Source: Flavobacteriaceae bacterium MAR_2010_188 (lineage in GTDB: Bacteria > Bacteroidota > Bacteroidia > Flavobacteriales > Flavobacteriaceae). Taken from it: a DNA stretch of 64,000 bases. A program made the position numbers and the translations under genes. Numbering within the stretch: position 1 is the stretch's first letter; each line of letters starts with the position of its first letter. The stretch covers positions 2,320,001 to 2,384,000 of the forward strand of contig LT629302.1 in the NCBI GenBank assembly GCA_900104375.1, given 5' to 3'. Shown piece after piece: positions 29,630 to 39,149 of the stretch. The notes below the pieces were generated by a model, which saw nothing but the letters and a program-made list of their open reading frames with translations, had not been told where the DNA came from and did not search any database.

Positions 29630-31276
29630 ATGACACTCAGACAAAGAACTATTGCCAATTTCACCCAAAATCCTAAAAATGATATTCTTTCAGGATTAAC
29701 TGTCGCTCTCGCTCTAGTTCCAGAGGCGGTAGCATTTGCTTTTGTAGCGGGTGTAGATCCGCTAGTAGGACTCTATGGCGCCTTTATGATGGGAATTGTA
29801 ACTGCCTTATTTGGTGGCCGTCCCGGAATGATTTCTGGCGCAACCGGAGCAATGGCGGTAGTTATGGTTCATCTTATTCAAAAAGGGAATGAGATTGGTG
29901 TCAGTCTAGACGCACCTATTGAAAATCTTGGTTTGCAATGGCTATTTATAACTTTATTGATTGTTGGGGCCATTCAAATTTTAGCTGGGATTTTGCGATT
30001 AGGGAAGTTTGTTAGACTTATTCCGCATTCAGTTATGATGGGATTTGTTAATGGATTGGCAATCGTAATTTTTCTATCACAGCTGGGCCTTTTCAAAAAA
30101 ACAATCGATGGCGAATCCAGTTTTATGCAGGGGATAGAATTATGGACAATGTTAGGCTTAGTTGGCTTAACCATGGCCATCATGTTTGGACTTCCCAAAC
30201 TTACCAAAAAAATTCCCGCGGCCTTAACTGCAATTGTTGTGGTCGCAGCAATAGTAATATTTGGGAAAGTCGATGTTAGTACCGTCGGTTCCTTTATTCG
30301 TGAAGGTGGCGGACAAGGTTTAGAAGGTGGCTTACCAAGCTTTCAAGATCAGATTTTTGGTTTGATAAACACCCTCGATGGGCATTTCTTAAGTCTTATT
30401 TTACCAACTGCATTCATTTTAGCTGCGGTCGGTCTAATTGAATCCTTAATGACATTGACCTTGATTGACGAACTTACCGAAACCCGTGGAAGCGGTAATC
30501 GAGAATGTGTTGCACAGGGTGGCGCGAATATATTAAATGGACTTTTCGGAGGAATGGGCGGTTGCGCCATGATTGGGCAATCCTTAATCAATATTGAATC
30601 TGGTGGACGTGGCCGATTATCTGGTGCTGTAGCAGCAATAGCGCTGTTATGTTTTGTATTGTTCGGCGCACCCTTAATAGAACAAATCCCGATTGCGGCG
30701 CTAGTTGGGGTAATGTTTATGGTAGTTATTGGGACCTTTGCCTGGAGCAGTTTCAGGATAATTAGAAAAATTCCGCTTTCGGACGCTATCGTATTGGTTA
30801 CGGTTTCTGCCATCACGGTTTGGCAAGATTTGGCTATCGCAGTCATTATCGGAGTCATCATGTCGGCATTAGTTTTTGCTTGGAAAAATGCTACCATGAT
30901 TAGGGCCCGAAAGAGATTTAAGGAAGATGGCACAAAAATCTATGAAATCTGGGGACCACTATTCTTCGGTTCTATCCAAAACTTCAATAGTAAATTTGAT
31001 GTAAAGAATGATCCGGACAATGTTGAAATAGACTTTGTTGAATCCCGTATTAGCGATCACTCTGCACTAGAAGCACTCTTCAACTTGGTAAATAAATATG
31101 AAGCTGAAGGCAAATCGATTAAATTGAAGCATTTAAGTGAAGATTGCAAGGAACTTATGTACAAAGCAAGCCCTAAATTTCATGAGGTTATCGTTGAAGA
31201 TATAGATGATCCGAGATATTATTTAGCGGCGGATCCCGAACAATTCCCAAAGCCACTTTCAGAATATAATCTATAA
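29630..31276 (+). CDS. SulP-family inorganic anion transporter
   Basis: The protein has 548 residues. About ten to twelve membrane helices cover 25-425, beginning DILSGLTVALALVPEAVAFA, the sulfate-transporter signature region, with GLYGAFMMGIVTALFGGRPGMISGATGA. A STAS domain follows (about 440-535). It probably moves sulfate, bicarbonate or another anion with sodium or protons; the anion cannot be read from sequence. It has a single-gene unit with its own promoter and terminator. Confidence 0.93.
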   Translation: MTLRQRTIANFTQNPKNDILSGLTVALALVPEAVAFAFVAGVDPLVGLYGAFMMGIVTALFGGRPGMISGATGAMAVVMVHLIQKGNEIGVSLDAPIENLGLQWLFITLLIVGAIQILAGILRLGKFVRLIPHSVMMGFVNGLAIVIFLSQLGLFKKTIDGESSFMQGIELWTMLGLVGLTMAIMFGLPKLTKKIPAALTAIVVVAAIVIFGKVDVSTVGSFIREGGGQGLEGGLPSFQDQIFGLINTLDGHFLSLILPTAFILAAVGLIESLMTLTLIDELTETRGSGNRECVAQGGANILNGLFGGMGGCAMIGQSLINIESGGRGRLSGAVAAIALLCFVLFGAPLIEQIPIAALVGVMFMVVIGTFAWSSFRIIRKIPLSDAIVLVTVSAITVWQDLAIAVIIGVIMSALVFAWKNATMIRARKRFKEDGTKIYEIWGPLFFGSIQNFNSKFDVKNDPDNVEIDFVESRISDHSALEALFNLVNKYEAEGKSIKLKHLSEDCKELMYKASPKFHEVIVEDIDDPRYYLAADPEQFPKPLSEYNL

Positions 31277-31301
31277 AAAAAGCGACCAATTGGTCGCTTT
31301 T
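31275..31301. terminator. Bidirectional intrinsic terminator
   Basis: The perfect palindrome aaaagcgaccaattggtcgc with trailing tttt (31277-31300) lies between the convergent SulP gene and the small lipoprotein gene. It has A-runs on one side and T-runs on the other, so it can stop transcription from both sides. Confidence 0.85.
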
Positions 31302-31321
31302 CTAATTCTTAAAACTTCAGA

Positions 31322-31561
31322 TTAATTATCGTCGTTATCGGTTTTTACCTTTATTTTGGTATCGCCATCGTCTTCCTTGATTTTCACTGATTTATCGTCA
31401 GTTTCCATCTTAATTTTATCGCCATCCTCGCTAACATCGATATCTGCTCCTTCATCCTTCATTTCTTCAATAAGCTTTTCCTTCTCAGATTTTTCTCTAC
31501 AAGAAAGAAAGCTCGTGCTGACAAATAATGACATCATAATTAAAAAAAATACTTTTTTCAT
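31322..31561 (-). CDS. Small acidic lipoprotein
   Basis: The protein has 79 residues, with a lipoprotein signal and lipobox FLSC (Cys21). The mature part is nearly all charged residues with alternating Lys/Asp strands (DKIKMETDDKSVKIKEDD). No family is recalled. It is a probable envelope protein, with a single-gene unit facing SulP across a shared terminator. Confidence 0.7.
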   Translation of the reverse strand: MKKVFFLIMMSLFVSTSFLSCREKSEKEKLIEEMKDEGADIDVSEDGDKIKMETDDKSVKIKEDDGDTKIKVKTDNDDN

Positions 31562-31705
31562 ATTAAAAACTATTTAGATTTGAAGCGAATGTAGTGTTTA
31601 ATTTGATTGGCGATGCCAAAGCATTGTTAAACACGTTGTAAAGCAAATCGTTCTTATATTCCAATCGTTTAATATAAAGGCAGAATATTAAAACGGAGTG
31701 ATAAT

Positions 31706-33136
31706 TCAGTTCTTTCTTGAGGAATCATTTGAAAGATCTACCATTTCAACTTTAAACCCGTTCTTAATGACCATATTGATGTTCTGTGTTTCAGCTATAT
31801 TTTTAAGCGGATTTCCGTTTAGGATAACTAAATCTGCCACTTTACCAACTTCCACCGTTCCGTAATCCGTATCCTTTTTCAAGAATCTCGCACCATTGTA
31901 CGCTGAAGCTCTTAATGTTTCAAGCGGAGTTAAACCAGCTTTTACCATCGCTTCGAGTTCTTTATGAAGTGAAATCCCAGGATAAACATAAGAATTAAAT
32001 GCTCCAGTATCAGAACCTGCCAAAAGACTAACGCCATTTTCCTGAAGATTTTTTGTAAGCTTCTGAAAAAAAGTATCGAGTTCTTTCCGTTCCTGTCTAG
32101 CTTTTGCTGATGCGTTGAGCGCTCCATTGATTCGCCCTTCATAAGTTTTTATAAACCCAGGCTCCATCAGGGATAAATAATCATCTTTACTATGGTCTAC
32201 CTCATCCAAATAACTCAGCACCCCACCAATATGAAGAGTGGGAACAACGTACACATTGTTATCTTTTAGAAGTTGAAAGGTTTCTGATGCGGTTGAATCA
32301 TTATAAGTTTTTCTTAGTTGTGCTAGCGACTCCCAAAATCCGATTTCCTTTTTCTTAATCGCTTCGGTTATTTCCTCTTCCTCAGATGAACAACCCTTCA
32401 AAACATAATACAAATGCTCAATTGCTCCGATTCCGGCTTTAACGGTTTCATCAACCGTCACACTAAACGGCATATGGCCAGAAGTAATCAATCCACGGTT
32501 AGCAGCTTGCCTGATCGTTTCTAAATAATTTTCACCTGAAATTGTGCTATCGTACAGTTTTACAAAATCAACCTTCAAACTTTGTAGAGAATCCAGCGCC
32601 TTATTAATGTTATCATCATTTTCGACCTCTAGAGAGCCCGCCCAAGTTGCCTTAGGTCCGTCAATCTTTGCACCAGAAGTAAAAATCATTGGTCCGGCAA
32701 GAATGTTTGATTCTATCTCTTTTTTCCACTTATTAACTTCTAAAGCTAAATCGCCGCCTGCATCCCTAACCGTGGTTATTCCGTTATTTAGATAAAGTTG
32801 TAGAAAATCCTTATTGGCTTTAATTAAAGAGTCACCGCCTCTAAAATGCACATGATTATCCCAAAACCCTGGAAGGAGGTATTTCCCAGAAACATTAAAC
32901 CTCTTCATCGCATTGTTTTTCTCCTTATCATCGGGCGAACTGATTTTAACGATTCTTCCTTGATTTATATAAACATCACTTAAGCTGACTTCGCCCGTTT
33001 CTAATGAAATCACATTTGCATTACTCAATACCAAATCATAGGATTCTGGACTTTGCCCTTTATTATCTGCTTCGGATTCATTCTTACATGAAAAAATGAA
33101 AATGAAAAATATAGAATAGAAAATAACTTTATTCAT
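31706..33136 (-). CDS. Amidohydrolase-family lipoprotein (1)
   Basis: The protein has 476 residues from ATG 33136, which opens a lipoprotein signal (MNKVIFYSIFFIFIF, lipobox FSC). Amidohydrolase (imidazolonepropionase/prolidase-like) fold: metal HxH in WDNHVHFRGGD, a Lys in VKLYDS, His in SGHMPFS and EHLYY, Asp in LAGSDTGAF, and a closing metallo-dependent barrel sheet (VEVGKVADLVILNGNPL). It overlaps the upstream paralogue by eight bases (ATGAATAA). It is probably a periplasmic peptidase or lactonase. Substrate unknown. Confidence 0.85.
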   Translation of the reverse strand: MNKVIFYSIFFIFIFSCKNESEADNKGQSPESYDLVLSNANVISLETGEVSLSDVYINQGRIVKISSPDDKEKNNAMKRFNVSGKYLLPGFWDNHVHFRGGDSLIKANKDFLQLYLNNGITTVRDAGGDLALEVNKWKKEIESNILAGPMIFTSGAKIDGPKATWAGSLEVENDDNINKALDSLQSLKVDFVKLYDSTISGENYLETIRQAANRGLITSGHMPFSVTVDETVKAGIGAIEHLYYVLKGCSSEEEEITEAIKKKEIGFWESLAQLRKTYNDSTASETFQLLKDNNVYVVPTLHIGGVLSYLDEVDHSKDDYLSLMEPGFIKTYEGRINGALNASAKARQERKELDTFFQKLTKNLQENGVSLLAGSDTGAFNSYVYPGISLHKELEAMVKAGLTPLETLRASAYNGARFLKKDTDYGTVEVGKVADLVILNGNPLKNIAETQNINMVIKNGFKVEMVDLSNDSSRKN

Positions 33137-34376
33137 TCTTGTAAATTTTACCATCCTTCATAACAAAGGACACATTTCTAAGAGTGTTTATATCTTCAAC
33201 CGGATTCCCTTCAACCGCAATTAAATCGGCCAGATAATTTGTTTTGATTTCGCCCAAATTTTTAAGATGAAAAACTTTAGCGTTCAACGAAGTGGCAGAT
33301 TTCAAAACTTGAAGCGGTTTCATTCCATATTCTACCATTAGTTCCAATTCCTTATAATTCTCACCATGAGTAAAAACCCCAACATCACCACCAAAAACTA
33401 TTTCGACGCCAGCATCTAAAGCCATTTTAAAGGATTTTTTCTTTTCGGTAATTCGTGCTGGCTCTGGGTCAGATGTTTTATTCCATCCCTCATATTGCAA
33501 AATTGCATCACCGGCGGCAAGGGTCGGGCAAAGTGCAACTCCTTTTTCTTTCATTAATTTAAAAATTTCTATTGTTCCGCCATCACCGTGCTCTATAGTT
33601 TCTACGCCACCTAAAACAGCCCGCCTCATCCCCTCGGGAGTGCTAGCATGGGCAACCACGTAACGACCGGCACTTTCGGCAGTTTCAACCATTTTCTCTA
33701 TTTCATTTAAGGTGAAGGTTGCTTGTGATTCCTCACCCGAACGCCAACGATAATCAGAGTAAATCTTAATTAAATCAGCCCCGTTACCCAATTGCCTTCT
33801 TACCACGGAGATAACTTGGTCGCCACTCGCCTCTTCCGCTCCTAAAGGAACCGTTACCCCATCGTGAAAACCTTTTGGACCATAAGCGCCAGTCGCAACT
33901 ATGGCGGGACCCGCAACCAGCAATCTTGGACCAATTACGATTGAATCTTCAATCGATTTTTTTAAATACACATCGGTGTATCCCGCACCTTCCGAGCCTA
34001 AATCGCGCATGGTGGTAACTCCCGCCATCAGCGAATTCTTTGCCGCAACCGTACCACGGATAGCACGTTCTACAGGTGATTCCTTAAGCACTTGATCATT
34101 CCAACTGGTTTCGTTATAAGGGTGAAGTAGCAAATGCGAATGACCCTCAATAAGTCCGGGCATTAAGGTCTTGCCTTTTAAATCGATAACTGTTGTTACA
34201 CTTGTGGTTTTAATCTCAGACTCTTTTCCAACTTGTACTATTTTATTTCCTTCAACCAAAACAACCCAACCTTCGTGCATTTCTATCCCATCAAAAACTC
34301 GGTCTGGTTTTAATAAGGTTTGGCAATAAGAAAAAGTTGAAAGAATTGCGAAAAAGAGGATAAAGAGAAGCTTCAT
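33129..34376 (-). CDS. Amidohydrolase-family exported protein (2)
   Basis: The protein has 415 residues with a signal peptide (about 1-19, STFSYCQ). It has the same fold as the next gene: EGHSHLLLHPY supplies the HxH, then TTMRDLGSEG, ADLIKIYSDYRW (possible carboxylated Lys), VAHASTPEG, IEHGDGG and FGGDVGVFTHGENY. It resembles Xaa-Pro dipeptidases of the amidohydrolase superfamily (Sgx9260/Cc2672 type). It is divergent from an M20 peptidase; the three may form a peptide-scavenging group. Confidence 0.88.
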   Translation of the reverse strand: MKLLFILFFAILSTFSYCQTLLKPDRVFDGIEMHEGWVVLVEGNKIVQVGKESEIKTTSVTTVIDLKGKTLMPGLIEGHSHLLLHPYNETSWNDQVLKESPVERAIRGTVAAKNSLMAGVTTMRDLGSEGAGYTDVYLKKSIEDSIVIGPRLLVAGPAIVATGAYGPKGFHDGVTVPLGAEEASGDQVISVVRRQLGNGADLIKIYSDYRWRSGEESQATFTLNEIEKMVETAESAGRYVVAHASTPEGMRRAVLGGVETIEHGDGGTIEIFKLMKEKGVALCPTLAAGDAILQYEGWNKTSDPEPARITEKKKSFKMALDAGVEIVFGGDVGVFTHGENYKELELMVEYGMKPLQVLKSATSLNAKVFHLKNLGEIKTNYLADLIAVEGNPVEDINTLRNVSFVMKDGKIYKNE

Positions 34377-34463
34377 TTGTTCATGGTATTAATAGGTTTC
34401 AAGTTAATAAAAATAGCTCTTAATAATTTTCTATCTTGTTAGGTATAAAAGATAAAACCTGAT

Positions 34464-35759
34464 ATGAAAAAGACTTCCCTCACCCTACTCCTTATGTGTT
34501 TGTTATTCAACCTAATGAGTGCCCAAAAACTTTCAAAAGCCGAAAAACAAATAATCAAGAGCGTAGAATCTAATAACAAAGACGCGATTTCATTCCTTAA
34601 AGATGCCGTAAACATTAATAGCGGAACCAAAAATCCAGAAGGAGTTAAAGAGGTTGGGGTCCTATTTACAAATGCCTTTAAAGAGTTGAATTTCGAGACG
34701 AAATGGATAGACATGCCTGCAGAAATCAATCGGGCGGGCCATTTTTTTGCTGAAACATCTGGCACTAAAGGAAAAAAACTTCTTTTAATTGGCCATTTAG
34801 ATACGGTTTTTGAAGCGGATAGTCCTTTTCAACAATTTGAAATGGTTAACGATAGCACCGCCCACGCTCCTGGAGGAAACGACATGAAAGGTGGCGACGT
34901 TATTATATTATACGCACTAAAGGCGTTGAAAGATAATAACCTGCTAAAGGATGCACAGATAATTGTCGCATTAACTGGAGATGAAGAGGATGCGGGCAAT
35001 CCTTTAGAAATAAGCCGAAAGGACTTGATCGACGCGGCAAAACGGAGCGATATTGCATTAGGATTTGAAACTTCTACGGGTTTTAATAATGCTACGGTTG
35101 CAAGACGAGGTTCTTCTGGTTGGGTTTTAGAATCCACTGGAAAACGAGCTCATTCAGCCGGAATTTTTACCGAATCCACTGGTGCTGGAGCTATTTTTGA
35201 AATATCACGAATCTTGAATCAATTTTATACCGAGGTTAAGGGCGAAGAATATTTAACTTTCAATCCAGGTCTAATTTTAGGCGGTACTACGGTAAGCATC
35301 GATTCACTTTCGGATAAAGCAACAGCCGATGGAAAATCTAATGTTGTTGCCCAAACCGCAGTGGTTAAAGGTGGACTTAGATTTATTTCTGAAGAACAAA
35401 AAGAGAATACCCGAGAAAAAATGAGCAAAATCGTAGAGAAAAGTTTGCCACAGACTTCTTCTAAAATCACTTTTTCTGATATGTATCCGGCGATGAGCCC
35501 AACCGAAGGAAATAGTCAACTTTTACAGGTACTCAATCAAGTGAGCTTAGATTTGGGTCAAGGTGAAGTTGTGGCTTACGACCCTGGAAAACGCGGCGCA
35601 GCCGATACATCCTTTGTCGCAGAATATGTTGATTGTTTAGATGGATTAGGAACGATGGGGCGTGGAGCTCATACTTTAGAGGAAACGGTCAATTTAAAAA
35701 CAATCGAAAATCTTACCAAAAGAACCGCTCTACTTATTTACAGATTGATTAATCAATAG
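34464..35759 (+). CDS. M20-family zinc peptidase (glutamate carboxypeptidase-like)
   Basis: The protein has 431 residues with a signal peptide at 1-20. Two-zinc M20 core: GHLDTVF (first His-x-Asp), GGNDMKGGDV (bridging Asp), TGDEEDAG (catalytic Glu and ligand Glu), a dimerisation domain from about 205 to 310, and the last ligand His in GRGAHTLEE. It resembles CPG2-type glutamate carboxypeptidases. It is probably periplasmic. Its stop overlaps the end of the convergent E1 gene by seven bases. Confidence 0.92.
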   Translation: MKKTSLTLLLMCLLFNLMSAQKLSKAEKQIIKSVESNNKDAISFLKDAVNINSGTKNPEGVKEVGVLFTNAFKELNFETKWIDMPAEINRAGHFFAETSGTKGKKLLLIGHLDTVFEADSPFQQFEMVNDSTAHAPGGNDMKGGDVIILYALKALKDNNLLKDAQIIVALTGDEEDAGNPLEISRKDLIDAAKRSDIALGFETSTGFNNATVARRGSSGWVLESTGKRAHSAGIFTESTGAGAIFEISRILNQFYTEVKGEEYLTFNPGLILGGTTVSIDSLSDKATADGKSNVVAQTAVVKGGLRFISEEQKENTREKMSKIVEKSLPQTSSKITFSDMYPAMSPTEGNSQLLQVLNQVSLDLGQGEVVAYDPGKRGAADTSFVAEYVDCLDGLGTMGRGAHTLEETVNLKTIENLTKRTALLIYRLINQ

Positions 35760-37891
35760 TTTAAAAGTTCCTCAATTTTTTTCTTAACCTTTTCGGTTGA
35801 TGGAATCATTCTTTCCTCCAAAATTGAATTAAGCGGAATGGCGGGCATGTTTTCACTACCAATGGTCATAACCGGCGCATCTAAAAATTGGAAACATTCT
35901 TCTTGAATTTTTCCGGCCAGCGCAAGCGCAAAACTATTGCTGGAAGGCTCTTCGGTGACTACAAGACATTTTCCGGTTTTTTTGACCGATTTGAAAATAG
36001 TTTCTTCATCCAACGGAAAAAGAGTTCTTAAATCTATGACTTCAACTTGGTCTCTTATCCCTTTTGTGCCATTTATCGCCCAATGTACTCCCATCCCATA
36101 ACTCACGATGGTTAAGGTTTCTTTGTCTTCTTGTTTCCAGATTTCCTGTAATACATTTGCCTTTCCAAAAGGCAATATATAATCTTCGGATGGCTCAATA
36201 GACGTTGCTCCCTTTGTTCCTGGAACTTTGCTCCAGTACAATCCTTTATGCTCTAGTATCACCACGGGATTTGGGTCGTAATAGGCAGCTTTAATCAGAC
36301 CTTTTAAGTCGGCACCATTAGAAGGATAAGCAATTTTAATCCCTCGGATATTAGTGACGATGCTTTCAATTGAAGAAGAATGGTACGGTCCGCCACTTCC
36401 GTAAGCTCCAATCGGAACTCTAAGAATCATACTCACCGGCCATTTACCATTCGACAGATAACAACTTCGGCTAACCTCGGTAAAAAGTTGATTTAAGCCC
36501 GGCCAAATATAATCGGCAAACTGAACCTCAACTATTGGCTTTAGGCCTACGGCACTCATACCTACGGTAGAACCCACGATAAAGGCTTCTTGTATTGGAG
36601 TATTAAAAACACGATTGTCACCAAACTTCTGGGCCAAGGTTGCGGCTTCCCTAAAAACGCCACCAAGTCTTCCACCTACATCCTGGCCATATAAAAGACA
36701 TTCAGGATGCTTCTTCATCAATTCTTCAACCGCAAATAATGCACAATCTACCATTACCACTTTATCTTTTCCACTTGGTGACCTATCACCGGTTTCTTCG
36801 GTTATTTCTGTCGGCGCAAAATCATGGGTAAATAAATCATCGGCGGCTGGGTCTTCTGCATTTTTGGCCAGCTCAAAATCTTCTTTTACCTTCTGGTAGG
36901 CGTCTTTTTTAATTTGATTTATATCTGAATCTGAAAATCCATTATCAGTAAGTTGATTTTTTAAAACCGGATAAGGGTCTCTAGACTTAGCTTCTTCCAA
37001 ATCATCTCGATACCATTCCATCCTTACCCCTGAAGTATGGTGATTGAGCAAAGGAACTTTTGCGTGAACTAGGAAAGGTCTTCGTTCTTTTCGAATAGTG
37101 GAAATGACCTTTTCAATCGCTTGATAACTTTCAATAAAATCTGCACCATCAATGCTGATGGCTTCTAATCCTTTGAAACCTTTCGCATACTCGAAGGCGT
37201 TTTGAGACCTTGTTTCTTCTGCATTTGCAGAAATATCCCAACCATTATCTTGGACCAAATAAAGAATAGGAAGCTGTTTTAAGGCCGCCATCTGGAAGGC
37301 TTCTGCAATTTCTCCTTCCGTAACGGAAGCGTCACCAAGCGAGCACACAACGATTGGAGAATTACCACCAAGGCGGGAATCTTCTGAGTGCACTGAGGAA
37401 TCATAATTATTGCGGGCAATATTCTCCCCAACATCATTTTGCCCTTCATCTGAATTGAGATTATCGCTTTCGCGGTAATTAAAGCCCATTGCTACACCAG
37501 TAGCAGGAATTGCCTGCATCCCGGTCGCTGAAGATTGATGTGGAATCTTAGGCTTGTCGGCATCCCGCAGACTTGGGTGACAGTAATATGAACGTCCAGC
37601 AGAAAAAGGATCATCTTTCTTGGCAAACAACTGCAACATTAAATCGTACGGTCTAAGCCCAAATGAAAGCAACATGGCATCGTCCCGATAATACGGAAAC
37701 GCATAATCTTGCGGCAATAATTGTAGTCCTAAAGCAATTTGGATTACCTCATGACCTCGTGAGGTGGCATGAACATATTTTGAAACAAGTTTAAAATTTT
37801 CTTCATAAATCTCCGTCATCGCCTTTGCGGTGCAGAGCGTTTTAAAAGCTCTTTCAAGTATATCCTTTTCTATTTTCTTAGTCACTGCCAT
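35753..37891 (-). CDS. 2-oxoisovalerate dehydrogenase E1, alpha and beta parts fused
   Basis: The protein has 712 residues. Residues about 1-340 are an E1-alpha subunit with the thiamine pyrophosphate motif region (CSLGDASVTEGEIAEAF to DNGWDIS). Residues about 380-712 are E1-beta (LYGQDVGGRLGGVFREA, then PIQEAFIVGSTVGMSA, and the C-terminal VTEEPSSNSFA). It decarboxylates branched-chain 2-oxoacids, passing acyl groups to the E2 encoded at 39146-40456, with ilvE between. E3 is not in the window. The alpha-beta fusion is common in Bacteroidota. It is the last gene of the long minus-strand run. Confidence 0.93.
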   Translation of the reverse strand: MAVTKKIEKDILERAFKTLCTAKAMTEIYEENFKLVSKYVHATSRGHEVIQIALGLQLLPQDYAFPYYRDDAMLLSFGLRPYDLMLQLFAKKDDPFSAGRSYYCHPSLRDADKPKIPHQSSATGMQAIPATGVAMGFNYRESDNLNSDEGQNDVGENIARNNYDSSVHSEDSRLGGNSPIVVCSLGDASVTEGEIAEAFQMAALKQLPILYLVQDNGWDISANAEETRSQNAFEYAKGFKGLEAISIDGADFIESYQAIEKVISTIRKERRPFLVHAKVPLLNHHTSGVRMEWYRDDLEEAKSRDPYPVLKNQLTDNGFSDSDINQIKKDAYQKVKEDFELAKNAEDPAADDLFTHDFAPTEITEETGDRSPSGKDKVVMVDCALFAVEELMKKHPECLLYGQDVGGRLGGVFREAATLAQKFGDNRVFNTPIQEAFIVGSTVGMSAVGLKPIVEVQFADYIWPGLNQLFTEVSRSCYLSNGKWPVSMILRVPIGAYGSGGPYHSSSIESIVTNIRGIKIAYPSNGADLKGLIKAAYYDPNPVVILEHKGLYWSKVPGTKGATSIEPSEDYILPFGKANVLQEIWKQEDKETLTIVSYGMGVHWAINGTKGIRDQVEVIDLRTLFPLDEETIFKSVKKTGKCLVVTEEPSSNSFALALAGKIQEECFQFLDAPVMTIGSENMPAIPLNSILEERMIPSTEKVKKKIEELLNY

Positions 37892-38039
37892 TTAAACTTT
37901 AAAGAAATCTCACCAGTTTTTGAGAAGTGGTAAGGTCTTAATTATTTATTCTTTTAGAATTCGTCAATTCGATATTATTGAAATCTATTTTTTGAAGTTT
38001 TTGCATTAGGGATTGAGGGATTTGTTGGCAGGCCCGACC

Positions 38040-39149
38040 TCAATTCTGCGAAACTTTTTGTTTCGCAATCGGGGTAACACCCAAATTAGAATCTACTTTC
38101 TTCATCCAATTAAACTTATCCTCAATCTTGCCGTTGCGAATTCCGTTTAAAGTTTTTAGCACCATCTCGGCAACGGGATTATCCTTAGAAATATGAATGG
38201 TTTTTTTTCCAAAACCAATCTCTTCAATCATGGCAATCCCTACCGCAGTGCCGGTACCAAATGCTTCTTCTAAGCTTCCGGCCATTTCGGCCTCAATAAT
38301 TTCATCGATGGAAATAGGTCTCTCAGAAACTTTATACCCTTTATCTTGTAAAATCTCGATAACGCTCATTCGAGTAATTCCTCTTAAAATTGCTCCATCC
38401 AAGTTCGGGGTGATTATTTCTCCATTGATTTTGAAGAAAATATTCATGGTGCCAACCTCTTGAATATATTTATGTTCTACGCCGTCTAACCAAAGAACTT
38501 GATCGTAACCTTTCGCTTTCGCTTTTTCGGTTGGCCTAATCGCCGCGGCATAATTACCGGCCGCTTTAGCTTCTCCGGTACCGCCTTCCATCGCTCGGAT
38601 ATACTTTTTCTCTGCAAAAAGCTTAATTTTTTTGGTAAAAAAGGGTCCTGAAGGCGAAGCGATAATTATAAATTTGAAATGTGTGGCAGCTCTCATCCCA
38701 ATAAATGGTTCGTCGGCATACATAAACGGTCTTAAATAAAGCGCACTTCCTTCTTGCGGTGGAATCCAGCTTTTTTCTACAGCCACTAAGGATTTTACTG
38801 CGTCTACAAATAATTCTTCTGGGACAGAGGGCATGCCAAGCCTATCGGCACTTTTGTTAAGCCGTTTAGCATTTTGCTCTGGCCTAAAAAGCATCGGGAC
38901 TCCTTTTTGGTCGGTAGTTGCCTTCATCCCTTCAAAAATCGCTTGACCGTAATGTAAAGCCATCGCCGCTGGATGCGTTGGAATGAGACTTAAAGGTTCG
39001 ACCCTTGGATTCGTCCATTTTCCATTTTCGGAATCGCAGATAAACATATGGTCGGTAAAGGTTTTACCTAGCGGAATGTTTTCAAAATCTACTTTGTCTA
39101 CTTTAGATTCTTTAGTTCTGGTAATTTTTATTTGTTTTTTCATTTTCAT
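38040..39149 (-). CDS. ilvE: Branched-chain amino acid aminotransferase
   Basis: The protein has 369 residues, fold-type IV PLP enzyme. HYGQAIFEGMKA near 66-77, LYLRPFMYADEP, the PLP lysine region GNYAAAIRPTEKAKAKGYDQVLWLDG, EVGTMNIFF, and GTAVGIAMIEEIGF are as in class-II BCATs. It interconverts Leu/Ile/Val and their 2-oxoacids. Its ATG overlaps the stop of the E2 gene (ATGA). Lying between E2 and E1 it points to branched-chain amino acid breakdown (or branched fatty-acid primer supply) rather than biosynthesis only. Confidence 0.94.
   Translation of the reverse strand: MKMKKQIKITRTKESKVDKVDFENIPLGKTFTDHMFICDSENGKWTNPRVEPLSLIPTHPAAMALHYGQAIFEGMKATTDQKGVPMLFRPEQNAKRLNKSADRLGMPSVPEELFVDAVKSLVAVEKSWIPPQEGSALYLRPFMYADEPFIGMRAATHFKFIIIASPSGPFFTKKIKLFAEKKYIRAMEGGTGEAKAAGNYAAAIRPTEKAKAKGYDQVLWLDGVEHKYIQEVGTMNIFFKINGEIITPNLDGAILRGITRMSVIEILQDKGYKVSERPISIDEIIEAEMAGSLEEAFGTGTAVGIAMIEEIGFGKKTIHISKDNPVAEMVLKTLNGIRNGKIEDKFNWMKKVDSNLGVTPIAKQKVSQN

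Noticed and set aside
30349-30933. 194-codon frame on the minus strand
   Set aside because: It is an antisense shadow of the SulP gene, hydrophobic only because the sense strand encodes membrane helices.
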